Source of the DNA: Lachnospiraceae bacterium
GTDB taxonomy: Bacteria; Bacillota; Clostridia; Lachnospirales; Lachnospiraceae
Reading direction: 5' to 3'
Assembly: GCA_900770785.1 (NCBI GenBank)
Contig: CAAGLJ010000245.1
Span: 1 to 34,248, forward strand
Length of the DNA: 34,248 nt
Shown here: piece by piece, positions 21,783 through 30,676 of the stretch
Layout of the letters: each line of letters opens with the position of its first letter
How positions within the stretch are numbered: position 1 is the stretch's first letter
The notes under the pieces: model-generated
Database searches by the model: none
The model's input: the letters and a program-made list of their open reading frames with translations, nothing else
What the model was told of the DNA's origin: nothing
Translations under genes and position numbers: made by a program

Positions 21783-21831
21783 TCCTCTGCCTCCTGACTT
21801 TCTGAAAAAAATGAATAAATATAAGAATACC

Positions 21832-21865
21832 GCCGCACTATGATTTATTTAATCACTGATGCGGC
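21832..21865 (-). terminator. Probable terminator between the GGDEF-like gene and fucosidase
   Basis: GCCGCA (21832-21837) pairs with TGCGGC (21860-21865), and an inner stem TGATT/AATCA stacks within. On the minus strand the following bases are only moderately T-rich, so termination may be partial and the fucosidase could receive read-through. Confidence 0.45.
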
Positions 21866-21897
21866 AGCCCTTCCTCACTCTGTATGTTTATTTCTGA

Positions 21898-22812
21898 TTA
21901 AAGTCCCTTTCGAAGCCTTTCCTGATACCCCTCAGCCTGTTTAAGCATCATTTTATTCTCAAACATCTCGTACTCCGCATCAGAAAAGACCTGCTCCATA
22001 GTTTCCTCCACGTTGTTTCTCATCGCTATCCCTACTGCTACAGAAGGTGCCAGTCTTAAGTCTTCATACTCCATACAGGCCTTTTGGATATTTTCCATAT
22101 AGCCCTCTGCCTCATCCTCCTCCGGTATGGGAATCACCACGTTGAATACATCCCCGTCCACTCGTCCAATGAGATATTCCGGCTTGGCAAACTTTTTCAA
22201 AATATCTGCCACAATGCGAATCAGGCGATCACTTTCTTCAACTCCATAATGGTCATTGGCAAAACGCCAGTCATTAATGTTGACGCAAAGAGCTGCCACC
22301 GGTGCAACCTGGGAACGATCCATTACCTTCATTCGACTATGGAAATAGGTATGGTTAAGGGTTCCGGTCAAGGCATCCAGCTTGGCTCCCTGTGCTTTCT
22401 GGTTCAGTTCCTCTTCTACCTGCTGGGCAAGCTCATCCACGTATTGATCCGTTTCCTTATACAAATATGTATTTTCAGCCCAGGACTGCCAGCCGGCAAT
22501 AAGTGCCTCTGCCATCTCCCTTACCAGACGCTCCTCTTTTCCCGGCTTAAAATAAAAATGTCCTATCGTCCTTTCGTTAACACGTATGCGCACCCCCTGA
22601 TCTGCCATGACATCTACCGGCTCCTGAGGCCAGTCACCTACAATACAGACCGGTTCCCCATGACGGCGTGTCAATAAGAATTCGGCTCCTGTCAATTCCC
22701 CCAGATTTTCCAACTGCCGCTGTACTACCGGTATGTCCAACAGTTGTCCCAGCGTATAATCCTTGATATTTTCCTTGATTCTCTTCTCCAGAGAGCTAGA
22801 CCCATAACCCAT
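21898..22812 (-). CDS. GGDEF-fold protein with degenerate active site
   Basis: A 304-residue soluble protein. The N-terminal part (about 15-110, LGQLLDIPVVQRQLENLGEL and GEPVCIVGDW) resembles a PocR- or GAF-like sensor; this is tentative. A helical linker (about 115-145) leads to a GGDEF fold: DALTGTLNHTYF (about 146-157), NINDWRFANDHYG (about 178-190), and RVDGDVF where GGDEF is expected (219-223 read DGDVF). The Glu of the signature is Val, and the usual metal-binding Asp before the FKxxND-type segment is Asn, so cyclic-di-GMP synthesis is unlikely. It may bind nucleotide or act as a regulator. Its own promoter is at 22854-22882, and GGAG lies upstream of the ATG. Confidence 0.82.
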   Translation of the reverse strand: MGYGSSSLEKRIKENIKDYTLGQLLDIPVVQRQLENLGELTGAEFLLTRRHGEPVCIVGDWPQEPVDVMADQGVRIRVNERTIGHFYFKPGKEERLVREMAEALIAGWQSWAENTYLYKETDQYVDELAQQVEEELNQKAQGAKLDALTGTLNHTYFHSRMKVMDRSQVAPVAALCVNINDWRFANDHYGVEESDRLIRIVADILKKFAKPEYLIGRVDGDVFNVVIPIPEEDEAEGYMENIQKACMEYEDLRLAPSVAVGIAMRNNVEETMEQVFSDAEYEMFENKMMLKQAEGYQERLRKGL

Positions 22813-22853
22813 AAGAATAATCTCCTTATCTAAACACTTGTTTTTCTAAAAAT

Positions 22854-22882
22854 ATTGTACATTTTCCCCTGTCGTTTGGCAA
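22854..22882 (-). promoter_or_regulatory. Promoter of the GGDEF-like gene
   Basis: On the minus strand TTGCCA (22882-22877), 17 bp, TACAAT (22859-22854), about 40 bp before the start codon. Confidence 0.7.
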
Positions 22883-22928
22883 GAGATTTTCTTTCCTTTT
22901 CCTCTTCGGACAAAAACCTCTCTTCCCC

Positions 22929-22956
22929 TTGAAAATCAAACACTTTTATGTATAAT
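22929..22956 (+). promoter_or_regulatory. Promoter of the ABC-F gene
   Basis: TTGAAA (22929-22934), 16 bp, TATAAT (22951-22956). The transcript should start near 22963, so a small GGGGC-TGCT-GCCCC hairpin (22962-22975) would lie at its very 5' end. Confidence 0.75.
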
Positions 22957-23036
22957 GGAAAGGGGCTGCTGCCCCAGTTATACCAGTATATAATAAGTAA
23001 ATACAATGACCATTCACAGTTGAAAGGAAGAATTAC

Positions 23037-24668
23037 ATGATTAGTGCTAACAACGTTACCTACCGGGTGGGTAAAAAAGCCCTTTTTGAAGAGGTAAACA
23101 TTAAATTTACAGAAGGAAACTGCTACGGTCTTATCGGTGCCAATGGTGCTGGTAAATCCACCTTTTTAAAGCTGCTTTCCGGTCAGCTGGAAACCACAAA
23201 CGGCGATATTTCCATCACTCCCGGGCAGCGTCTTTCCGTTCTGGAGCAGGATCATTTCAAGTACGATGATTATACCGTTTTGGATGTAGTAATCATGGGT
23301 AATCAGCGCCTTTATGACATCATGAAGGAAAAGGAAGCCATTTACGCAAAAGAGGATTTCTCTGATGAGGACGGTATTCGTGCCAGTGAGCTGGAAGCAG
23401 AGTTTGCCGAAATGGATGGCTGGGAAGCAGAATCCAATGCTGCCACCCTGCTGAACGGACTGGGTATTGAAACCGATTTGCACTACAGCCTGCTTCGTGA
23501 TCTGGATGGCAATGCCAAGGTTAAGGTACTTTTAGCTAAGGCTCTCTTTGGCAATCCGGATATCCTTCTTCTGGATGAGCCTACCAACCATCTGGATCTG
23601 GACGCCATTGCCTGGCTGGAGGAATTTTTAATCAATTTTGAGAATACCGTTATTGTAGTCAGCCATGACCGTTATTTTCTCAACAAGGTGTGTACCCATA
23701 CTGCGGATATTGATTATGGTAAAATCCAGCTTTATGCCGGTAACTATGACTTCTGGTATGAGTCCAGCCAGCTGTTGATCAAGCAGATGAAGGAAGCCAA
23801 CAAAAAGAAGGAAGAAAAAATCAAGGAATTGCAGGAGTTTATCTCCCGCTTCTCTGCCAATGCTTCCAAATCCAAGCAGGCTACCTCCAGAAAACGTGCC
23901 CTGGAAAAAATACAGCTGGATGAGATTCGCCCCTCCAGCCGTAAATATCCTTACATTGATTTTCGTCCTGAGCGGGAAATCGGTAATGAGGTTCTCACTG
24001 TGGAAGGTATAAGCAAAACCATTAACGGTGAAAAGGTGCTGGATAATATCTCCTTCATCGTAGGCCATGATGATAAGATTGCCTTTGTAGGCAGCAATGA
24101 AATCGCCAAAACCACTCTCTTTAAGATTTTAATGGGTGAAATGGAGCCTGATGAGGGAAGCTATAAATGGGGTGTTACCACCTCTCAGGCTTATTTCCCC
24201 AAGGATAATACCGAAGAATTTGATAATGATTATACTATTGTAGACTGGCTTACCGGCTACTCTCCTGTTAAAGACGTAACCTATGTTCGAGGCTTTTTGG
24301 GACGTATGCTTTTTGCCGGAGAAGATGGTGTAAAAAAGGTAAGGGTACTTTCCGGTGGTGAGAAGGTTCGCTGCCTTCTTTCCAAAATGATGATCAGCGG
24401 TGCCAACTGCCTGATTCTGGATGAGCCTACCAACCATCTGGATATGGAATCCATTACTGCCCTGAATAATGGGCTGATAAAATTTCCCGGTGTAGAGCTG
24501 TTCTCCTGTCACGACCATCAGTTCGTACAGACTACTGCCAACCGCATTATGGAAATTTTGCCAAACGGTGCCCTGATTGACAAAATTACCACCTACGACG
24601 AATATCTGGCCAGTGATGAAATGGCGAGAAAACGTACTGTATACACCAGTACAGAAGAGGATAATTAA
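23037..24668 (+). CDS. ABC-F family ATPase, YbiT-like
   Basis: A 543-residue soluble protein with two ABC nucleotide-binding domains and no membrane segment; ABC-F proteins act on the ribosome. NBD1 has a normal Walker A (GANGAGKST, about 34-42) and Walker B (ILLLDEPTNHLD), but its signature is DLDGNAKVKVLLAKAL instead of LSGGQ. The linker contains SRFSANASKSKQATSRKRAL, strongly YbiT-like. NBD2 has an intact LSGGEKVR and LILDEPTNHLD but an altered Walker A (GSNEIAKTT, about 352-360) and SCHDHQF in place of the SHDR switch. AAGGAAG precedes the ATG. Translation-factor or resistance activity is not decidable here. Confidence 0.93.
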   Translation: MISANNVTYRVGKKALFEEVNIKFTEGNCYGLIGANGAGKSTFLKLLSGQLETTNGDISITPGQRLSVLEQDHFKYDDYTVLDVVIMGNQRLYDIMKEKEAIYAKEDFSDEDGIRASELEAEFAEMDGWEAESNAATLLNGLGIETDLHYSLLRDLDGNAKVKVLLAKALFGNPDILLLDEPTNHLDLDAIAWLEEFLINFENTVIVVSHDRYFLNKVCTHTADIDYGKIQLYAGNYDFWYESSQLLIKQMKEANKKKEEKIKELQEFISRFSANASKSKQATSRKRALEKIQLDEIRPSSRKYPYIDFRPEREIGNEVLTVEGISKTINGEKVLDNISFIVGHDDKIAFVGSNEIAKTTLFKILMGEMEPDEGSYKWGVTTSQAYFPKDNTEEFDNDYTIVDWLTGYSPVKDVTYVRGFLGRMLFAGEDGVKKVRVLSGGEKVRCLLSKMMISGANCLILDEPTNHLDMESITALNNGLIKFPGVELFSCHDHQFVQTTANRIMEILPNGALIDKITTYDEYLASDEMARKRTVYTSTEEDN

Positions 24669-24706
24669 ATTACGGCTGCCTTATTCACCACAAAGAAAGG
24701 ACTTCT

Positions 24707-25591
24707 ATGATCGATTTACATGTACATTCCAATAAGTCAGACGGAAGTCTGTCTCCAGCCCAGTTAGTGGAGCTGGCAGTAAAAAAGAAGCTGTCCGCCT
24801 TTGCCTTGACGGATCATGACACCACCGACGGCCTCCAGGAAGCTCTGGAGGCTGCTTCCAGATACAATGCCTCCTTGAAGGATAGCCCTGATGCTGCTAT
24901 TCCTCTGGAGGTGATTCCCGGAATCGAGTTTTCTACTGAATATCAAGGCCGGGATATTCATGTATTGGGACTGTTTATTGAATATGACTCACCTGTATTC
25001 AAAAAGCGAATCCAGACCTTCGTGGATTCCCGTATCCTGAGGAATCAGAAAATGTGCCAAAGTCTGGCTGCCGAAGGCATTGATATCAGCTATGAGAAGC
25101 TCATGGAAGAATTTCCCTGTGCAGTCATTACCCGCAGCCACTATGCCCGCTATCTTTACCAGCATGGTTATGTAAAGTCGATGAAAGAGGCCTTCGACCG
25201 TTATATCGGAGACCATGCCAAACATTATATTCCCCGGGAAAAAATCACTCCTGCCCAGGCAGTGGAGCTGATTAAAGAGGTAAACGGACTGGCAGCTCTG
25301 GCCCACCCCATTTTGTACCATATGTCGGATGCCGCTTTGGATACTCTTGTCTCCCATCTGAAGGACTGCGGCCTGGATGGTATTGAAGCCATTTACTCCA
25401 CCTACTCTGCCAAAGAAGAACGGCAGATCCGCCAACTGGCAAAAAAGTATGATTTACTGATTACCGGTGGTTCAGATTTTCATGGAGACAACAAGCCTGG
25501 ACTGGAAATGGCAACCGGCTATGGGAAACTGGCTGTACCGGATGAGATACTCATTGACCTGAAGGCTCAGCTTTCTCAAAATAAGCATTAA
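24707..25591 (+). CDS. PHP-domain phosphoesterase (YciV/RNase AM-like)
   Basis: A 294-residue enzyme of the PHP family. Metal-binding motifs: DLHVHSNKSDGS at the N-terminus, ALTDHDTTDG, the Glu in PGIEFST, AALAHPI and GGSDFHGDNKPG near the C-terminus, in the order found in YciV-type 3',5'-nucleoside bisphosphate phosphatases / 5'-3' exoribonucleases. The reaction is hydrolysis of phosphate esters at a trinuclear metal site; the substrate is inferred from family. AAAGGA lies upstream of the ATG. It sits 38 bp after the ABC-F gene and 51 bp before the HAD gene, probably one operon. Confidence 0.88.
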   Translation: MIDLHVHSNKSDGSLSPAQLVELAVKKKLSAFALTDHDTTDGLQEALEAASRYNASLKDSPDAAIPLEVIPGIEFSTEYQGRDIHVLGLFIEYDSPVFKKRIQTFVDSRILRNQKMCQSLAAEGIDISYEKLMEEFPCAVITRSHYARYLYQHGYVKSMKEAFDRYIGDHAKHYIPREKITPAQAVELIKEVNGLAALAHPILYHMSDAALDTLVSHLKDCGLDGIEAIYSTYSAKEERQIRQLAKKYDLLITGGSDFHGDNKPGLEMATGYGKLAVPDEILIDLKAQLSQNKH

Positions 25592-25642
25592 GCATTTTTT
25601 ATGCCAATGTCACATAAGAATAAATCAGATAAGGAGTCTGCC

Positions 25643-26455
25643 ATGACAACAAAAATCTTTTTTACTGATCTGGATGGTACCCTGCTGACCAGAGAAAAAC
25701 AGGTTTCCACCCTGACCTATGAAACCCTGAAAGAATGGACTCATGCCGGACATAAGCTGGTACTTTGCTCCGGTCGTGCCCTGGACAGTGTCCTCCAGGT
25801 AAGAGAAAGCCTGAACCTGGATTTTCCGAATATGTATCTTATCGGCTGTAACGGCGGGGAAATCTATGACTGTACTGCGAAAGCCCTGCTTTTCAGAGCT
25901 GCCCTTTCTCTTGAAACAGCAAAAGAGGCCTTTGCCATCGCAAAAGCCCATAAAATCTACATCCAGACCTACAGCGATACGCATATTCTGACTGCCACAG
26001 AAGGACCAGAGTTAGCCTACTATCGCCAGGCTGTGCATACTCCCTATATTATTACGGATGATTTTACCTCATATCTTGACAAAGCTCCCTGTAAATGCCT
26101 GGCTATCGACTTAAACAATCCAGAACGCCTGGAGGCTTTCCGACTGGACATCCAAAAAAAGCTGGGAGATCGGCTTTCTGTTCTCTACTCCACTCCCCGC
26201 TATATTGAGCTTTTTCCTGTCAGTTCAGGAAAGGGCACAGGCTTGCGGTGGCTTTGCAACCATCTGCAAATCCCCTGTTCCCATTCCCTGGCTGCCGGAG
26301 ATGAAATTAATGATATCTCCATGCTGGAGGCTGCCGGTCTTGGCATCGCCATGAAAAATGCCCGGGATGCGGTAAAAGAAATTGCCGCTGTAATTACTCC
26401 CGAAGACAATAATCATGACGGGCTGGTGCCCATCCTTAAAGAGGCCATGCAGTAA
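25643..26455 (+). CDS. Cof-type HAD-IIB sugar-phosphatase-like hydrolase
   Basis: A 270-residue phosphatase of the haloacid dehalogenase superfamily, Cof subfamily. Motif I is FTDLDGTLL with the nucleophile Asp near residue 8; motif II is LCSGRAL; the final motif is AAGDEINDISMLEAAGLGIAM. A C2-type cap lies between. An upstream in-frame ATG at 25601 exists, but AAGGAG ahead of the ATG at 25643 and family N-termini (TTKIFFTDLDGT) fix this start. Usual substrates are sugar phosphates or FMN; not assignable here. It ends only 14 bp from the convergent methyl-accepting-type gene, with no visible terminator between. Confidence 0.92.
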   Translation: MTTKIFFTDLDGTLLTREKQVSTLTYETLKEWTHAGHKLVLCSGRALDSVLQVRESLNLDFPNMYLIGCNGGEIYDCTAKALLFRAALSLETAKEAFAIAKAHKIYIQTYSDTHILTATEGPELAYYRQAVHTPYIITDDFTSYLDKAPCKCLAIDLNNPERLEAFRLDIQKKLGDRLSVLYSTPRYIELFPVSSGKGTGLRWLCNHLQIPCSHSLAAGDEINDISMLEAAGLGIAMKNARDAVKEIAAVITPEDNNHDGLVPILKEAMQ

Positions 26456-26469
26456 GATAACCTTCCTGC

Positions 26470-27576
26470 TTAATCCTTATATGATGACTCCTGGGAAAGC
26501 ACCTTCACCAGTTCAATGGACTGGTCTGCTACCGAGGAAATACTGTTTGCCGCATGACCGGAGGCTGTAGATATATTGTCTACCGAGGAGGCAATATCAC
26601 GAACTACATTCTGAATATTATGGGACATCTCCATAAACTCTCCGATTGCACTGTCAATAAACTCTGCATCACCATTATAAAAATCACCGGACTCCACAAA
26701 ATCATCGTATTGGGGCAAAACGGTGTTTACCACATACTCCGCAATATGTCCTGCATTGCCGCTCAGCTCATTTACTGCTCCCACAACCTCCTGATTAATC
26801 TGCTGAATCTTGTTGGCTGTTTCTCTGCTGCTGTCTGCCAGCTTTCTAATCTCCTCTGCTACAACAGCAAAGCCCCTTCCTGCTTCACCTGCTCTGGCTG
26901 CTTCAATGGAGGCATTCAGGGCAAGCAGATTGGTCTGGCTGGAAATACTCAAAATTTCATTGCTCAGCTGATCAACCTTCTCCACATTTTTACTGTTGGC
27001 AATAGATTCCTGCAGACCAGTCACAATCTTTTCAATCATCTCATTGGTCTGAGACTTATGCTTCTCGGCAGTATCCTTCAGCTTTGCCGCCCTCTCCTTC
27101 ATTTCCTGAGTATAGCCGGAAATACTGTCGGAGGCATCGGCAATCACATCAATACTGTCACTGACCATATGTATATCTGTATCAATCTGGCTGCTGGAAG
27201 AGGCAATTTCTTCCATAGAAGCCGTAATTTCCTGTACCTCTTCCGAAATTTTTCTCCCCCGCTTCTGAATATCCTCCCTGCTTTGTTTCCCGGCGGATAC
27301 CATTCCTTTCCTTCCCTCAGTATCCTCTTTTTCAGAAATAACCACTTTCTTTTCCTGAGAGGCTAATACCCCAGGCCTGTCCTCTGATTTTTCCCTTCCT
27401 GCCTCTTGGCTATCGATTGACTGTCTTTCCTGAAAAAGCAGGAAAAGAAGACAAAGCATAAGCACCAGCGAAACAGACTGGAAAAGTACGGAAAAAATTC
27501 CCAGAAATCCACTCAAGCTGGTCAGTATCATGACCACTACCAATAAAATCAACATGCTTCCTCTTTTGTTTTTCAT
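26470..27576 (-). CDS. Methyl-accepting chemotaxis-type signalling protein without sensor domain
   Basis: A 368-residue protein. Two membrane segments (about 7-25 and 30-48) are joined by a very short loop, so no outer ligand domain exists; no HAMP domain is evident. A charged linker (about 50-110) leads to a coiled-coil signalling region with the conserved hairpin tip QTNLLALNASIEAARAGE, then GRGFAVVAEEIRKLA (about 214-247). An acidic break (about 290-310, VESGDFYNGDAEF) interrupts the return helix. No chemotaxis genes are nearby. It may sense the membrane or internal state, or act outside chemotaxis. AGAGG precedes the ATG; it follows the small acidic gene by 12 bp. Confidence 0.88.
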   Translation of the reverse strand: MKNKRGSMLILLVVVMILTSLSGFLGIFSVLFQSVSLVLMLCLLFLLFQERQSIDSQEAGREKSEDRPGVLASQEKKVVISEKEDTEGRKGMVSAGKQSREDIQKRGRKISEEVQEITASMEEIASSSSQIDTDIHMVSDSIDVIADASDSISGYTQEMKERAAKLKDTAEKHKSQTNEMIEKIVTGLQESIANSKNVEKVDQLSNEILSISSQTNLLALNASIEAARAGEAGRGFAVVAEEIRKLADSSRETANKIQQINQEVVGAVNELSGNAGHIAEYVVNTVLPQYDDFVESGDFYNGDAEFIDSAIGEFMEMSHNIQNVVRDIASSVDNISTASGHAANSISSVADQSIELVKVLSQESSYKD

Positions 27577-27588
27577 CCAAATACCTCT

Positions 27589-27852
27589 CTATCCTTCCAC
27601 AATCAAGTATCTGCCATCTTCAAGTTCAAAAATCTCATCAGCCGACAATATTTCTTCCTCGTCTGCTCCTTCCAGATCCACTCCCTGTTCATCAAAATAT
27701 TCCCACACCTCTTTGGCGGAGTTGACTACCACAGCCATACATTCCTCCAGAAAAACCTCCGCTTCCTCCATTGAATGAGCTACCTGTTCTGGAAAAAGCT
27801 GATTCTGATGTTCCAAAAAGCATTGTAAAACAACATCATCATATTCCCGCAT
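27589..27852 (-). CDS. Small acidic hypothetical protein
   Basis: An 87-residue soluble protein very rich in Glu and Asp, for example EVFLEECMAVVVNSAKEVWE and a C-terminal FELEDGRYLIVEG. No membrane segment, signal or known motif is seen. I do not recognise the family. GGAG lies about 14 nt before the ATG, rather far. Its place between maf (32 bp) and the methyl-accepting-type gene (12 bp), in the same direction, supports a real co-transcribed gene. Confidence 0.7.
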   Translation of the reverse strand: MREYDDVVLQCFLEHQNQLFPEQVAHSMEEAEVFLEECMAVVVNSAKEVWEYFDEQGVDLEGADEEEILSADEIFELEDGRYLIVEG

Positions 27853-27884
27853 ATGTTATATCCCGTCTCCTTTCTTTCACGCCC

Positions 27885-28478
27885 TTATTCTTCTGACTCA
27901 CTGCGTCTGAGCTTTTTCAGTTCCTGATAAACCCGGCCTACAGGCAGGCCCACCACATTGTAATAGTCTCCCGTAATCCCCTTGATGTAAGCCCCAAAAG
28001 AGCCCTGAATCCCATAGGCACCAGCTTTGTCATCACTGTGTCCCGAAGCAATATAAGCCTGTATTTCCTCATCACTCATGGGATATACCTCCACTTTGGT
28101 TACTTCATAAAAGGTATGTGTCTTTATTCCTCCCTCCTTATCCATCCGGGAAAAGGCCACACCGGTGTATACCTCGTGAATATCTCCTTCAAGATTTTTC
28201 AGCATAGCCATAGCATCCTCCCGATTGGCAGGCTTACCTAAAATCTTCTTATTCCATACTACGATGGTATCTGCTCCCAATACCAGCTTCCCGGGTATTT
28301 TCACCTGTCCTGCAATATCCTCCGCCTTCTGACGGGCCAGGCTTTGTACAATTTCAGCAGGGCAGTCACCCTCTGCCTCTTCTTCCTTTTTACTGGGTAC
28401 GACCCGGTAAAAAATTCCAATCTGCTCCAACAGCTTTCTGCGTCTTGGAGAAGCTGAAGCCAAAATAATCTCTTCCAT
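27885..28478 (-). CDS. maf: Maf nucleoside triphosphate pyrophosphatase
   Basis: A 197-residue house-cleaning enzyme that hydrolyses non-canonical or dTTP/UTP-type nucleotides to monophosphates. Seen: LASASPRRRKLL at the N-terminus, VVPSKKEE, VLGADTIVVWN, GKPANREDAMAML and a C-terminal GAYGIQGSFGAYIKGITGDY. Length is normal. GGGGGA precedes the ATG. It lies 11 bp after ppk in the same direction. Confidence 0.96.
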   Translation of the reverse strand: MEEIILASASPRRRKLLEQIGIFYRVVPSKKEEEAEGDCPAEIVQSLARQKAEDIAGQVKIPGKLVLGADTIVVWNKKILGKPANREDAMAMLKNLEGDIHEVYTGVAFSRMDKEGGIKTHTFYEVTKVEVYPMSDEEIQAYIASGHSDDKAGAYGIQGSFGAYIKGITGDYYNVVGLPVGRVYQELKKLRRSESEE

Positions 28479-28489
28479 CTTTTTCCCCC

Positions 28490-30610
28490 TTATATATGAG
28501 TGGCCGGAATAAACAATCTGTCCTTCAGGCCCCCTTTTTCTTTCTGCACCTCTTCCCTTGCCTCCCGCACAAAGGCATCCTGTGAGGAATAAGCCTCCTT
28601 TCCTCTTCTATCCACCTTTTCATAGGTGCCGTCCGACAACATGATACTGGCTTTTAGTGTATCTCTAAGCTCTCCCTCCAGAATGTGGAAAGCCTTCTTT
28701 TTAAGCTGGGCATCCTCAATAGGGAAAAGCAGCTCCACGCGCCGCTCCAGATTGCGTGGCATCCAGTCTGCACTGGAGCAGTAAATCTCATTTTTGCCTC
28801 CGTTTTCAAAGTAAAAAATCCTGCTGTGCTCCAAAAACTGTCCTACAATGGATCTTACCCGAATATTCTCACTTATTTCCGGTATTCCTACCTTCAGGCA
28901 GCAAATTCCTCTCACAATTAAATCGATTTCTACCCCATCACTGGAGGCCTCATATAAGGCAGCAATTACATCCTTGTCACAAAGAGAATTCATTTTAGCA
29001 ATAATACGGGCCTGTTCTCCTTTTAGTGCATGGTTTCTTTCCCGGTCAATCAGGTAAAGAAATTTATCCTTCAGCCACAGGGGTGCCACTGCCAGCTTAT
29101 TCCAGCTTAATGGCTCTGAATAACCGGAAAGCATGTTAAATACTGCTGTGGCATCTTCACCGAAGGCTTCCTTACAGGTGAAAAGCCCTACATCTGTATA
29201 CAGCTTTGCGGTGGCATCATTATAATTTCCAGTTCCCAGATGCACATATCTGCGGATACCATCCTCCTCTTTTCGCACCACAAGAGTAATTTTACTGTGG
29301 GTCTTTAAGCCCACCAGCCCATAAATAACATGGCATCCTGCCTGCTCCAGCTTTCTTGCCCAAACGATGTTATTTTCTTCATCAAAACGTGCCTTCAGCT
29401 CTACCAATACGGTTACCTGCTTACCATTTTCTGCTGCCTGGGCAAGAGCAGCGATAATCGGTGAGTTGCCGCTTACCCGATAGAGGGTCTGTTTAATCGC
29501 CAGTACCTGGACATCCCTGGAGGCCTGCCGTATAAATTCTACCACCGGGGTAAAGGTCTGATAAGGATGATGCATCAGAATATCCTGGCTGCGAATACAG
29601 GCAAATATATCCTCTCCTTCCGGTATTTCCGGCACCGGCTGCGGTTCATGGCGGGGCGCCTTATATTTTTCAAAGCCCTCCAACCCATAGAGCTTCATGC
29701 ACACCGTCAAATCCAGAGGGCCATCAATATAATAGATATCCTCTTCCTCCACCTGAAGCTCCTCCTTCAGAATTTTTAACAGCTTTTTATCTATCCTGTC
29801 TGCCACTTCCAGACGGATTACCTGTCCCCACTGACGCTTTTTGATCTGCTTTTCGATTTCCTTCAGCAAATCCTCTGCCTCATCCTCTTCAATGGTCAAA
29901 TCTGCATTACGCATGATTCTAAAGGGATAGGTACAGACAATATCATAATTTAAAAACAGCTTGCCTATATTTCTTTCTATAACCTCTTCCAGCAGAATAA
30001 CCGCATATCTGCCCTCCTTACAGGGTACTTCAACTACTCTGGGCAAAACACCGGGAACCTGTACTGTGGCAAATTCCACTTCCTTCTTTTCTTTTTTCCG
30101 ATTGCTGATTAAAGCTCCTATGTTTAAGGTTTTATTTCTAATCAGTGGAAAGGGCCTGGAAGAATCTACTGCCATAGGGGTCAATACAGGGTATATGGCC
30201 TCTTCAAAATAGCGGTCCACATACTCTGCCTGCTCCTTCGTCAAATCTTCATGACGGGCAATTATCTGCAGACCATTTTGCAAAAGCAGCGGACACAGAG
30301 AACGATTATAGGTAGAGTATTGCAGGTTCACCAATTCATGTGTCTCCTTATTCAGACGCTCCAGCTGCTCTACAGGCGTCAGCCCTGCAATATCCTTCCT
30401 GGTATATCCTGCATTTACCATATCCTTTAAGGAAGCCACTCTGACCATAAAAAACTCATCCAGATTAGAGGCTGTGATGCTTAAAAATTTCAGTCGCTCC
30501 CATAAGGGGTTCTGTTTGTCTCTTGCCTCATGAAGAACTCTTTTATTAAATAAAATCCAGCTCAGCTCTCGGTTCCAGTAATTATCCGGTTCCAAAAATT
30601 TATTTTTCAT
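28490..30610 (-). CDS. ppk: Polyphosphate kinase (PPK1)
   Basis: A 706-residue enzyme that makes inorganic polyphosphate from ATP. It begins with the helical N-domain (YWNRELSWILFNKRVLHEA, SNLDEFFMVR). The catalytic half has IKQTLYRVSGNSPI, VELKARFDEENNI, GLKTHSKITLVVR with the phosphorylated His (about 438), HLGTGNYNDATA, and QFLEHSRIFYF with the second conserved His (about 595). An ATG exists 12 bp upstream, but AGAGGAACA stands before the ATG at 30610. It lies 66 bp after the ppx-type gene; the pair handles polyphosphate synthesis and breakdown. Family assignment is firm. Confidence 0.97.
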   Translation of the reverse strand: MKNKFLEPDNYWNRELSWILFNKRVLHEARDKQNPLWERLKFLSITASNLDEFFMVRVASLKDMVNAGYTRKDIAGLTPVEQLERLNKETHELVNLQYSTYNRSLCPLLLQNGLQIIARHEDLTKEQAEYVDRYFEEAIYPVLTPMAVDSSRPFPLIRNKTLNIGALISNRKKEKKEVEFATVQVPGVLPRVVEVPCKEGRYAVILLEEVIERNIGKLFLNYDIVCTYPFRIMRNADLTIEEDEAEDLLKEIEKQIKKRQWGQVIRLEVADRIDKKLLKILKEELQVEEEDIYYIDGPLDLTVCMKLYGLEGFEKYKAPRHEPQPVPEIPEGEDIFACIRSQDILMHHPYQTFTPVVEFIRQASRDVQVLAIKQTLYRVSGNSPIIAALAQAAENGKQVTVLVELKARFDEENNIVWARKLEQAGCHVIYGLVGLKTHSKITLVVRKEEDGIRRYVHLGTGNYNDATAKLYTDVGLFTCKEAFGEDATAVFNMLSGYSEPLSWNKLAVAPLWLKDKFLYLIDRERNHALKGEQARIIAKMNSLCDKDVIAALYEASSDGVEIDLIVRGICCLKVGIPEISENIRVRSIVGQFLEHSRIFYFENGGKNEIYCSSADWMPRNLERRVELLFPIEDAQLKKKAFHILEGELRDTLKASIMLSDGTYEKVDRRGKEAYSSQDAFVREAREEVQKEKGGLKDRLFIPATHI

Positions 30611-30676
30611 TGTTCCTCTCATTTCTGCTGTCGAATCAGCGTTTGCTATTTTGCCTTCTCTATTGGGCTGCTCACC

